DNA of 7,492 bases, from contig CAYGGG010000040.1 in NCBI GenBank assembly GCA_964349455.1, forward strand, positions 1 to 7,492, given 5' to 3'. The position numbers were made by a program, and so were the translations under genes. The DNA is from CSSED10-109M sp964349455 (GTDB taxonomy: Bacteria; Bacillota_I; Bacilli_A; RF39; UBA660). Position 1 is the first letter of the stretch. Each line of letters starts with the position of its first letter. The notes beneath the pieces were generated by a model, which was not told where the DNA came from, did not search any database, and was given only the letters and a program-made list of their open reading frames with translations. Positions 1-6,222 of the stretch are shown in pieces.

Positions 1-27
1 AGATTAAAATGAGATAGTGAGGTAAAA

Positions 28-1296
28 ATGAAAAACATAAAAAACATATCAAATATTATTGCTATTATTTTAATTGTAACGCCACTTATTATTCTTCCCA
101 CTTCTATTTATGCCGATTATTTTTATCACCCGAAAATTTCTTTTGTATATATGATGGTTGTAATAATGAGTGCAATTCATTTTATGTCACCAAAGCGAAA
201 AAAAATTGAATTAGATCTAGCTACTAAATTTTTATTGATTTATTTAGGATTAGTTATTTTAGCAACAATATTTTCAATTGATCCATTAAAATCAATTATC
301 GGTGTAAGCAGAAGAGAAGAAGGATTGATTACAATCATTTCTTATTGTTTGCTTTTTATTTTTGCAAAAACATATTATCAATATAAACCATGGCATTTAA
401 AAGGAATCATGATCACTTCTTTCCTCGTGTCAATTTATGCTTTTGCTCAATATTACGACTATGATTTTATTACTCGTGATATGTTTCGCCGCGGTCAAAA
501 TTGGGACAACTGGGTTTTCTCAACAATCGGTAATCCAAATTTTCTCGGTTCTTATTTGCTTTTGCATATTTCAATTTTTATTTATTTGTTTTTAGAAAAG
601 AAAAAAATGATTTTCTTTTGGTTAGCAACTCTATTACAAGCAACAGTTGTAATTACTTTAACGCGAAGTGTTTGGTTAAGTTTCATAGCTATGCTAATAA
701 TGTACTTTATTTATTTGATAAAAAACAAAAGATCAATAGTTGAGTATTTGCTAATGATTATTTTATTTGGTACGATTACTTTTTCACTAAATTATGAAAG
801 CGGAGGGCAGTATACAACAAGGTTGGCAACAATTAAAGATGATGCAGCAGAAGTAATAATGAAAAAAGAACATTATCAAAGAAGTGGTAGTCGTCGCATT
901 TACGCCTGGCAAAAAACAAGCGAAATGATTTTAGAAAGACCGTTATTGGGGCATGGATTAGAGACAATGGACCCAATGTTCTTGCTAAGATATAGAGATG
1001 ATATGCGCGAAACGATTGGAAGTGTTGTTCGCTTTGATCGGGCCCATAATGAATATTTACATATTGCTTTTTGTTCTGGAATTCCAGCTTTATTTGTTTA
1101 TTTATTATTTTTAGGAACGTGTTTAATTAACGGAATTAGAAAGGGTCGGGAAAATAATTACTATTATCCAATTGTTTTCGCACTGATTAGTTATTTGTTT
1201 GCTGCTTTTTTTAATATTAGCGTTGTATCAGTAGCTTATATATTTTGGATATACTTAGGATTCTTAATGAATAAAGCGGTTTTTAAAAAAGTGTAA
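28..1296 (+). CDS. O-antigen ligase / polymerase-like (Wzy_C) polytopic membrane protein
   Basis: A 422-residue integral membrane protein with about ten or more hydrophobic segments (for example near residues 9-28, 37-51, 67-82, 101-114, 126-141, 172-189, 195-211, 214-231, 239-254, 350-367 and 381-415). Seen in the sequence: the Gly-Asn-Pro-Asn-Phe-Leu-Gly segment at 168-174, Thr-Arg-Ser-Val-Trp-Leu at 212-217, and a large outer loop (about 256-345). That loop carries Arg289...Trp294 followed by a Pro-Leu-Leu-Gly-His-Gly segment (305-310) and Arg-Ala-His-Asn-Glu-Tyr-Leu (338-344). This set is typical of the Wzy_C family, which polymerises or ligates undecaprenyl-linked glycans outside the membrane; the family also includes pilin O-oligosaccharyltransferases. 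The ATG is chosen for TGAGG five bases upstream. No terminator is visible before the pilin 81 bases downstream, so read-through is possible. The family is fairly sure; substrate and acceptor are unknown. Confidence 0.82.
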   Translation: MKNIKNISNIIAIILIVTPLIILPTSIYADYFYHPKISFVYMMVVIMSAIHFMSPKRKKIELDLATKFLLIYLGLVILATIFSIDPLKSIIGVSRREEGLITIISYCLLFIFAKTYYQYKPWHLKGIMITSFLVSIYAFAQYYDYDFITRDMFRRGQNWDNWVFSTIGNPNFLGSYLLLHISIFIYLFLEKKKMIFFWLATLLQATVVITLTRSVWLSFIAMLIMYFIYLIKNKRSIVEYLLMIILFGTITFSLNYESGGQYTTRLATIKDDAAEVIMKKEHYQRSGSRRIYAWQKTSEMILERPLLGHGLETMDPMFLLRYRDDMRETIGSVVRFDRAHNEYLHIAFCSGIPALFVYLLFLGTCLINGIRKGRENNYYYPIVFALISYLFAAFFNISVVSVAYIFWIYLGFLMNKAVFKKV

Positions 1297-1321
1297 AGTA
1301 AAAAATAAATAAAAAAAGAAA

Positions 1322-1350
1322 TTGACAAACGCTTTCTCAAATGCTATAGT
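1322..1350 (+). promoter_or_regulatory. Sigma-A-type promoter of pilin 1
   Basis: TTGACA at 1322-1327, a 17-base spacer and TATAGT at 1345-1350, with TGC directly before the -10 (extended -10). This is near consensus, which suggests strong transcription. The -10 ends 26 bases before the pilin ATG. Confidence 0.85.
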
Positions 1351-1358
1351 TGATACAG

Positions 1359-1399
1359 AGTAAAGGAGGGGAGAAAATGAAAAAAGGTTTTACATTGAT
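1359..1399 (+). repeat. Shared pilin leader/5' block, copy 1 (41 nt identical in three copies)
   Basis: A stretch starting at AGTAAAGGAGG and running through the ribosome binding site, the ATG and the first codons. It is base-for-base identical to 6341-6381 and 6940-6980. It contains the extended Shine-Dalgarno AAAGGAGGGG (1362-1371), with AGGAGG seven bases before the ATG at 1377. That spacing fixes the pilin start here rather than at the in-frame TTG at 1350, which lies upstream of the RBS. Confidence 0.9.
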
Positions 1400-1808
1400 C
1401 GAGTTGTTAGCGGTTATCGTTATTTTAGCTATTATCTTATTAATTGCAATGCCAATTGTATTAAATGTAATTAAAGAAGCTAGACTGGGTGCTTTTAATT
1501 CTACTGGATTTGGACTTGTAAAAACAGCTGAAACTGAATATTTTAGAAGATCACTAGAAGGTTCTACACCAGAGGTTGAATATACAGCACCAGCATTTAC
1601 AGGAATAGACTTTTCTGGTAAAGCGCCAACTGGCGGAAGCATTGTTGTTCGAGCAAACGGATCAATTTACATGGCAGTCACGGATGGTGTTCACTGTGCT
1701 TACAAAGTAACAGGTTCAACTGATGTTACAACTATCTACGTTGATGATATGACTGGAGATTGTGATGTAGATAATACAGAAGATTTTACTCTAATAACTA
1801 CTCCGTAA
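1377..1808 (+). CDS. Type IV pilin-like protein 1 (prepilin-type N-terminal methylation domain)
   Basis: A 143-residue prepilin-like protein. It has a four-residue leader MKKG, a predicted prepilin peptidase cut between Gly4 and Phe5, Glu at mature position 5 and Pro at mature position 22. One hydrophobic helix runs to about residue 32 and continues as an amphipathic helix (Glu34, Ala35, Arg36...). These are the hallmarks of class III-signal pilins and pseudopilins, which sit in the membrane until assembled into a fibre. The C-terminal domain is small and beta-rich in character, with Cys107 and Cys129 as a probable disulfide. The Ser-Gly-Lys-Ala-Pro-Thr-Gly-Gly-Ser (80-88) and Thr-Asp-Gly-Val-His-Cys (102-107) segments have counterparts in the two paralogues downstream. 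It has its own promoter and terminator. Whether it serves a pilus, DNA uptake or a type II-like secretion fibre cannot be told. Confidence 0.88.
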   Translation: MKKGFTLIELLAVIVILAIILLIAMPIVLNVIKEARLGAFNSTGFGLVKTAETEYFRRSLEGSTPEVEYTAPAFTGIDFSGKAPTGGSIVVRANGSIYMAVTDGVHCAYKVTGSTDVTTIYVDDMTGDCDVDNTEDFTLITTP

Positions 1809-1828
1809 AGAAGTAAAAAGAACAAAAG

Positions 1829-1863
1829 AACGAAGAAATAAATCTTCGTTTTTTTTTTTTTTT
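1829..1863 (+). terminator. Rho-independent terminator after pilin 1
   Basis: An 8-bp perfect stem, AACGAAGA (1829-1836) with TCTTCGTT (1843-1850), and a 6-base loop. It runs into 15 consecutive T (1849-1863). It lies 20 bases after the pilin stop codon. Confidence 0.92.
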
Positions 1864-1869
1864 AATTTA

Positions 1870-1896
1870 TGCTATAATAAAATAAAAAGAAGGTGA
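1870..1896 (+). promoter_or_regulatory. Extended -10 promoter and RBS of the yvlD-lgt-trxB operon
   Basis: TGC followed by TATAAT at 1873-1878 is an ideal extended -10. The -35 position falls in the T-tract of the preceding terminator (TTTTTT), so recognition would rest on the TGN element. The RBS AAGGTGA at 1890-1896 lies close behind, giving a very short untranslated leader. Confidence 0.7.
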
Positions 1897-1900
1897 AAAA

Positions 1901-2326
1901 ATGAAAGTAGTAATAATTGACCATGATCAAAAAAGATTAAATAAATATGTTGATTGGATTATTCATATGGTTGGATATGCATTAGTATTAATAACAGCGG
2001 CAATCATATTTGGTAGTAGTTTTCAAATTGACAATAGTTATTTTGGATTGTGGGGTTTAATTGCTGCAATTATTATTTATTTTCTTAATTTAACGATAAA
2101 ACCAATTATAATTTTTTTCACCTTACCAATCACGATTGTTACTTTAGGCCTTTTCTACCCATTTATTAATGTTTTTATTTTAAATATGGTTGATTTTATT
2201 TTAGGCGATAAATTTAATATTGAAGGCCTTTTTAACAGTTTTCTAATTGCTTTATTTATTTCAGCTGCTAATATAATAATGCGTGAATTTATTATCAAAC
2301 CAATGTTAGAAAGAAGTGATTATTAA
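1901..2326 (+). CDS. yvlD: YvlD / 4-TM phage-holin-family (PF04020-like) membrane protein
   Basis: A 141-residue membrane protein with four hydrophobic segments (about 20-39, 47-64, 68-100 and 112-127). The family signature is visible: Leu-Asn-Leu-Thr-Ile-Lys-Pro-Ile-Ile (62-70), Leu-Pro (75-76), Thr-Leu-Gly-Leu-Phe (81-85) and Asn90. Proteins of this kind are widely annotated as phage holin family or YvlD. They are chromosomal, and their function is poorly known; YvlD in Bacillus subtilis lies in a cell-envelope-stress-associated cluster near hprK and lgt. The first ~17 residues are polar and basic and probably cytoplasmic. The stop codon overlaps the next ATG (TAATG), so translation is coupled to lgt. 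There is no lysis gene or phage gene beside it, so an actual holin role is unlikely. Confidence 0.8.
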   Translation: MKVVIIDHDQKRLNKYVDWIIHMVGYALVLITAAIIFGSSFQIDNSYFGLWGLIAAIIIYFLNLTIKPIIIFFTLPITIVTLGLFYPFINVFILNMVDFILGDKFNIEGLFNSFLIALFISAANIIMREFIIKPMLERSDY

Positions 2327-3198
2327 TGAATCCAGTTTTAGTTGATTTAATTTTTATAAAAATATATTGGTATTCAATCATGATTTTACTGGCCTTCTTA
2401 GTGGGAGGGTATGTTGCAATTAGAGAAGCAAGAAAACATAATATTGATGATGATTTAATGATTAATTTTATTTTTTTTGTGGTTCCAATTTCTTTATTAG
2501 GTGCAAGAATCTATTACATAATTTTTAATTGGAGTCATTATCAAGGCGATCTTTTTGGGGCTTTTCGAGTTTGGGAAGGCGGTCTTGCAATCCATGGCGG
2601 GATTATTTTTGGCTTTCTTTGGCTTCTTTATTATGTAAAAGCAAATGATATTCGTTTAGTTAGATTTTTAGATATTGTCGCGCCAGGTCTATTAATTGGT
2701 CAAGCAATTGGTCGTTGGGGCAATTTCTTTAATCAAGAAGCATTTGGACCAGCCACAACCATCGAAACACTACAGGGCTATTATATTCCAGATTTTATTA
2801 TTAAAGGAATGAATATTGATGGTGTTTACCATCATCCAACTTTTCTCTATGAATTTGTTTGGTGTTTAATTGGGTTCCTAGTCATTATTTTAATAAGAGC
2901 AACTTATCGTTATTTAAAAGTTGGTCAAATAGCTGGTCTAGCTTTAATGTGGCATGGTGTTGGCCGTTATTTTATTGAAGGGCTTCGTACGGATAGTTTA
3001 ATGTTTCAGTCATTAAAAGTAGCACAGGTTATGTCGATTGTTTTTGTTATTATTGGGTTTGTAATGTTTTTCTTTATTAGAAGAGGATCGCGATTTGATA
3101 ATTTATATTCTGAAGAAGATGAAAAACCTGGAATGATTAATAAAACAATTACGCAAGTGGTTGATGAAATTGAAATAATTGAGGATGATATTGTATGA
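2326..3198 (+). CDS. lgt: Prolipoprotein diacylglyceryl transferase (Lgt)
   Basis: A 290-residue polytopic membrane enzyme. It transfers diacylglycerol from phosphatidylglycerol to the lipobox cysteine of prolipoproteins, the first step of lipoprotein maturation. Visible Lgt signatures are Gly-Gly-Leu-Ala-Ile-His-Gly-Gly (85-92, conserved His90), the Gly-Arg-Trp-Gly-Asn-Phe-Phe-Asn-Gln-Glu block (129-138, catalytic Arg130), His-Pro-Thr-Phe-Leu-Tyr-Glu (170-176) and Gly-Arg-Tyr-Phe-Ile-Glu-Gly-Leu-Arg (213-221, conserved Arg214). The start is fixed by a TAATG overlap with the upstream gene and by the usual Lgt N terminus. After the last membrane segment (about 233-251) there is a ~38-residue acidic tail, longer than in many Lgt proteins. 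The TGA stop overlaps the ATG of trxB (ATGA). Confidence 0.96.
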   Translation: MNPVLVDLIFIKIYWYSIMILLAFLVGGYVAIREARKHNIDDDLMINFIFFVVPISLLGARIYYIIFNWSHYQGDLFGAFRVWEGGLAIHGGIIFGFLWLLYYVKANDIRLVRFLDIVAPGLLIGQAIGRWGNFFNQEAFGPATTIETLQGYYIPDFIIKGMNIDGVYHHPTFLYEFVWCLIGFLVIILIRATYRYLKVGQIAGLALMWHGVGRYFIEGLRTDSLMFQSLKVAQVMSIVFVIIGFVMFFFIRRGSRFDNLYSEEDEKPGMINKTITQVVDEIEIIEDDIV

Positions 3199-4097
3199 AA
3201 AAAACTGATTGTGTCGTTATTGGTGCTGGGATTGCTGGAATGACGGCGGCAATTTATTTAAAAAGATCAAATGTTGATTTTATAATTGTTGAAAAAGGGG
3301 CACCAGGTGGAGTGATGAATCGAACAAGCAAAATTGAAAATTATCCAGGGGTTTTGGATAGTGATGGTGTTAATTTATCTTTGAATATGTATCAACAGTT
3401 ACAAAATTTAGAAGTAAATTATTTATATGGGACAGTTAAAAAAATCGAATTAAAAGATGAAAAAAAAATAGTCACAATTGATGATCAAAAAATTGAAGCA
3501 AAAACAGTTATTATTGCACCAGGAAGAATTCCAAGAAAACTTAATCTAGAGGGCGAAGAGGGTTTGGTCGGAAGAGGAATTAGTTGGTGTGCAATTTGTG
3601 ACGGGCCTTTTTATAAGGACAAAGATGTGGCAGTTGTTGGTAGTGGAAATGCGGCTTATGAAGAAGCGCTTTATCTTTCTTCAATTGCTAAAAAAGTTTA
3701 TTTGTTTTGTCGAAAAAACAGTGACGTTGAAGAAGCCTTAAAAGAAAAAGTTTATAGTTTAAAAAATGTTATGATTAAAAATAATCAAATTAAACAGTTA
3801 ACGATTAAAGAAAAGTTTTTAAAAGCCGTTATTTTAGAAAATGATGAAAAATTAGATCTAGAAGGAATTTTTGTTTTTACCGGATATGATCCTTTATTAA
3901 CTTGTATTGAGGAATTGGATGTTGAAAGGGATAATGATTATTTGGTTGTGAATAAGCAAATGGAAACAAGTATTAAAGGAATTTTTGCTTGTGGTGATGT
4001 TATTAAAAAAGATGTTTATCAATTAACAACCGCCGTCGGTGAAGCGAGTATCGCCGCAACTTTTGTGAAAAGATATTTAGATATGAAAAAAGCGTGA
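3195..4097 (+). CDS. trxB: Thioredoxin-disulfide reductase (low-molecular-weight TrxB type, altered NADPH motif)
   Basis: A 300-residue cytoplasmic flavoprotein of the bacterial thioredoxin reductase family, expected to pass electrons from NAD(P)H through FAD and a Cys pair to thioredoxin. Visible motifs are the FAD dinucleotide fold Gly-Ala-Gly-Ile-Ala-Gly (10-15), the redox centre Cys132-Ala-Ile-Cys135-Asp136, the NADP-domain glycine motif Gly-Ser-Gly-Asn-Ala-Ala (149-154), and the C-terminal FAD segment Phe-Ala-Cys-Gly-Asp-Val (264-269). The usual HRRxxxR block that holds the NADPH 2'-phosphate is degenerate: Phe-Cys-Arg-Lys at 171-174, with no clear later Arg. Cofactor preference is therefore uncertain. 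The start is an ATGA overlap with lgt, with GAGG ten bases upstream. The last codons and the TGA form the left arm of the terminator. Confidence 0.9.
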   Translation: MKKTDCVVIGAGIAGMTAAIYLKRSNVDFIIVEKGAPGGVMNRTSKIENYPGVLDSDGVNLSLNMYQQLQNLEVNYLYGTVKKIELKDEKKIVTIDDQKIEAKTVIIAPGRIPRKLNLEGEEGLVGRGISWCAICDGPFYKDKDVAVVGSGNAAYEEALYLSSIAKKVYLFCRKNSDVEEALKEKVYSLKNVMIKNNQIKQLTIKEKFLKAVILENDEKLDLEGIFVFTGYDPLLTCIEELDVERDNDYLVVNKQMETSIKGIFACGDVIKKDVYQLTTAVGEASIAATFVKRYLDMKKA

Positions 4098-4110
4098 TTT
4101 CACGCTTTTT
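4086..4110. terminator. Bidirectional terminator shared by trxB and the PII-like gene
   Basis: The inverted repeat AAAAGCGTGA (4088-4097) / TCACGCTTTT (4100-4109) is flanked by A6 on the left (4086-4091) and T5 on the right (4106-4110). It can therefore end transcription from both strands. The trxB stop (4095-4097) lies in the left arm and the stop of the minus-strand gene (4102-4100) in the right arm. Only two bases separate the two genes. Confidence 0.88.
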
Positions 4111-4762
4111 CTATTTGTGGTCGTTTCATACCATATGCTTTATTAACTGATTGGACAAAGATAATGCCATTTCCTGGTTCTTCAATGTTCATTTCCTTTT
4201 TAATACTTTCAATAATATCATCGGTAATTTCAATTTCTGCTAAAATCATAACAATTTCCCTCTGGGGTTCGATTTCCATTGAAAATACACGACTTGTTTC
4301 ATGGATGCCTGCACCACGACCTTCTATTATAGTACAACCTTTTGAACCAGCTTTATTAGCGGCTGCCACTACCTCAATTGCCCTTCCTTTTTCAACAACT
4401 ACATAAATACAATTATACATACATATCTCCTCTTTTCTTATTTCTAATTTTTCTTTATTAACGGAACCATAAAAGTAACCTACGGTTGATGAGAAAGCAA
4501 TTCCGTTTCTTTCCTTTTTTAAATTTAATCTTTTTTCAATGATGGGTAAGCACCTCGAGGCTGTTTCGGCGGTAGTTACCATTAAAACAATTTCTTTACG
4601 AATATCTGTGATTCCGAGTAAAGCTAAAAGTTTATCTTGAACTGTACCGCGGCCAAGGGCGATTGTTCCTCCATTAACGCCAGTTGACCTGGCTATTTTA
4701 AGCACTTTACTCCCTAATCCATAGTTTACTATTATAGTCATTAGTGAAAAATTTGTTGTCAT
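4100..4762 (-). CDS. Tandem PII-like (GlnB superfamily) regulatory protein
   Basis: A 220-residue soluble protein with two PII-like domains, about 6-100 and 115-210. Each opens with a short beta strand and carries a glycine-rich turn in the place of the PII helix-strand-T-loop junction: Gly28-Val-Asn-Gly-Gly-Thr with Gly37-Arg-Gly, and Gly139-Ser-Lys-Gly-Cys-Thr with Gly148-Arg-Gly. Each closes with an Asn-Gly-Ile (86-88, 198-200) where PII has Gly-Asp-Gly-Lys. PII proteins are trimeric sensors that usually bind ATP/ADP and 2-oxoglutarate and control transporters or enzymes. Here the B-loop Lys and C-loop Arg residues are missing and no uridylylation Tyr is evident, so the ligand may differ. 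AAAGGAGGAATTGAATA precedes the ATG. The start overlaps the DUF1538 stop (TAATG), so the two are co-translated. A regulator of that membrane protein is the natural inference. Confidence 0.82.
   Translation of the reverse strand: MTTNFSLMTIIVNYGLGSKVLKIARSTGVNGGTIALGRGTVQDKLLALLGITDIRKEIVLMVTTAETASRCLPIIEKRLNLKKERNGIAFSSTVGYFYGSVNKEKLEIRKEEICMYNCIYVVVEKGRAIEVVAAANKAGSKGCTIIEGRGAGIHETSRVFSMEIEPQREIVMILAEIEITDDIIESIKKEMNIEEPGNGIIFVQSVNKAYGMKRPQIEKA
4418..4431 (-). promoter_or_regulatory. Possible internal RBS and start for the second PII domain
   Basis: Reading the minus strand, AGGAG (4431-4427), six bases, then an in-frame ATG (4420-4418) at codon 115, exactly where domain 2 begins. Initiation here would give a 106-residue single PII-domain protein, close to normal PII length. 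The spacing is ideal, but codons Glu-Glu-Ile alone could also produce the SD-like sequence. Confidence 0.4.
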
Positions 4763-6222
4763 TATTCAATTCCTCCTTTAACGGTTTTAATTTTATAAAT
4801 AAGCCCTAGTAGCTGTAAGGTGATGATTGGTGCTAAGACAACTAATGAAACCATCCCAAAGCCCTCAACTAGGATGTTAGCGTCATCAACAGCATGAGCA
4901 ACGCCGTGGAAGAAGGCAAGAATAAAAGTGACGGTCATTGGTCCAGAAGTAACGCCTCCGGAGTCAAAAGCCATTCCGACAAATATTTTTGGGACTAGAA
5001 ATGATAATATAACGGCAATTGAATAGCCCACCAATAAAATAATTGCCAAATCATAATCAAATTTTATTCTTAGGAGTGCTAAGGTTAAAGCAATCCCAAC
5101 TCCGAGCGCTAAGAAGGTCATGACAAATATTTTTTTTATATAACCACTTGTTACTTCTTCAATTTGTTTGGTTAAAACATAAACGGCTGGTTCTGCTAAA
5201 ATACTAGTTACCCCTAGTAAAAAACAAATTAAGGCTAAATAAATAATATTATAGTTGGCTAGGGCGCTACCAATATATCGTCCCACTTCCAAAAAGCCGC
5301 CGTTAACCCCAACTAGAAATAAAACCATTCCGATAAAGGCATATAAAAGGCCTTTATATATTTGAATTAAGATACTTTTGTTTATTTGTAGGGAAAATTT
5401 GTTGAAAATTAGAAAAAAGATTATGATTGGTGATAATGATAAAAGAACATCTTTGATAACCGGTATGAATGATGTAAAAAAAGTTTTATTATTAGCAAGA
5501 AGGCTTATATCGTCAATTGGATTAATTGTTTTAATAATCATGCTTAAGATAAGAGCCCCAATTAGCGCACCAGCAGAAACAATTCCGATTAAACCAAAAC
5601 TGTCTTTTCCGGAATCAACATCTAATTTTTTAAGACGCGATATGCTAAGCGAAATTGCTAACATAAAAGGGACTGCTAAGGAACCGGTTGTTGCCCCAGC
5701 TGCATCAAAAGTAATTGCAAGCAAATCTGGTGGTGATAGTACTATTAGAATAAAGACTACCGAATAAAGAAACAACAATGTATAACGTAATGAAATACTT
5801 TTAAAAATTCTAAACAAACCAAAACTAAAAGTTAGGGCAATACCAAGTGACACGGTTAAGATTAAAATGTATTTAGAAATCATGCCTAACGAAAACAATT
5901 CTATTTGATTAGCAATTACATGTAAATCTGGTTCGGCAATTGAAATGAAGAGACCTAGAATAAAGCCCCCAAATAGAATTATAAATAATGAATTACTTTT
6001 GGTTAGCTTCTCACCAATACGATTACCAATTGGCGCAATTCCAATATCAACCCCAATTAAAAATATTGTTAAACCAAAAATAATAAACAAAGCCCCAAAT
6101 AGAAAGTTTTTTAACAAAGAGGTTTCAATTGGTGATACAGTAAAATGTAAAATAAATACTAAGACGATTAGTGGAATAATTGAAAAGATAATGTCTTTTA
6201 GTTTATGAAATAATATATGCAA
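4762..6222 (-). CDS. Tandem DUF1538 integral membrane protein, putative transporter
   Basis: A 486-residue, very hydrophobic protein made of two homologous halves. Half 1 has Phe-Leu-Ile-Gly-Val-Asp (54-59), Ile-Ala-Glu-Pro-Asp (95-99) and Phe-Asp-Ala-Ala-Gly-Ala-Thr-Thr-Gly-Ser (172-181). Half 2 has Phe-Leu-Val-Gly-Val-Asn (302-307), Leu-Ala-Glu-Pro-Ala (342-346) and Phe-Asp-Ser-Gly-Gly-Val-Thr-Ser-Gly-Pro (419-428). This matches the DUF1538 family, which has no established biochemical function. Repeated Ala-Glu-Pro and small-residue/Thr loops inside membrane segments resemble the paired substrate loops of secondary transporters (inference). The start is a TTG at 6222-6220, fixed by AGGAGG (6235-6230) seven bases upstream. 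The open frame continues to 6525, but that part is antisense to pilin 2 and lies upstream of the RBS. Cotranslated with the PII-like gene. Confidence 0.85.
   Translation of the reverse strand: MHILFHKLKDIIFSIIPLIVLVFILHFTVSPIETSLLKNFLFGALFIIFGLTIFLIGVDIGIAPIGNRIGEKLTKSNSLFIILFGGFILGLFISIAEPDLHVIANQIELFSLGMISKYILILTVSLGIALTFSFGLFRIFKSISLRYTLLFLYSVVFILIVLSPPDLLAITFDAAGATTGSLAVPFMLAISLSISRLKKLDVDSGKDSFGLIGIVSAGALIGALILSMIIKTINPIDDISLLANNKTFFTSFIPVIKDVLLSLSPIIIFFLIFNKFSLQINKSILIQIYKGLLYAFIGMVLFLVGVNGGFLEVGRYIGSALANYNIIYLALICFLLGVTSILAEPAVYVLTKQIEEVTSGYIKKIFVMTFLALGVGIALTLALLRIKFDYDLAIILLVGYSIAVILSFLVPKIFVGMAFDSGGVTSGPMTVTFILAFFHGVAHAVDDANILVEGFGMVSLVVLAPIITLQLLGLIYKIKTVKGGIE

Noticed and set aside
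1..20. End of an upstream gene
   Set aside because: All three frames stop by position 17 (TAA at 5-7, TGA at 10-12, TAG at 15-17), so an upstream gene may end here, but too few codons are visible to choose a frame.
1350..1376. Earlier in-frame starts for pilin 1 (TTG at 1350) and pilin 3 (ATG at 6934)
   Set aside because: They would encode the RBS as protein and place nine or eight extra residues before the four-residue prepilin leader; all three genes agree on the later ATG.
1337..1642. Open frame antisense to pilin 1 (and a similar one at 6882-7211 antisense to pilin 3)
   Set aside because: They mirror the conserved pilin 5' region on the other strand, have no RBS or promoter, and resemble each other only because the pilins do.
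1901..2326. Prophage holin, as evidence of a phage remnant
   Set aside because: The family name is misleading. The gene sits in a conserved housekeeping context with lgt and trxB, and no phage gene is nearby.
4164..4406. Plus-strand open frame inside the PII-like gene
   Set aside because: A shadow of the minus-strand gene, with no RBS and no family resemblance.
5378..6208. Plus-strand open frames at 5378-5767 and 5945-6208 opposite the DUF1538 gene
   Set aside because: The opposite strand has a coherent membrane protein with duplicated motifs; these frames are low-complexity basic shadows without translation signals.
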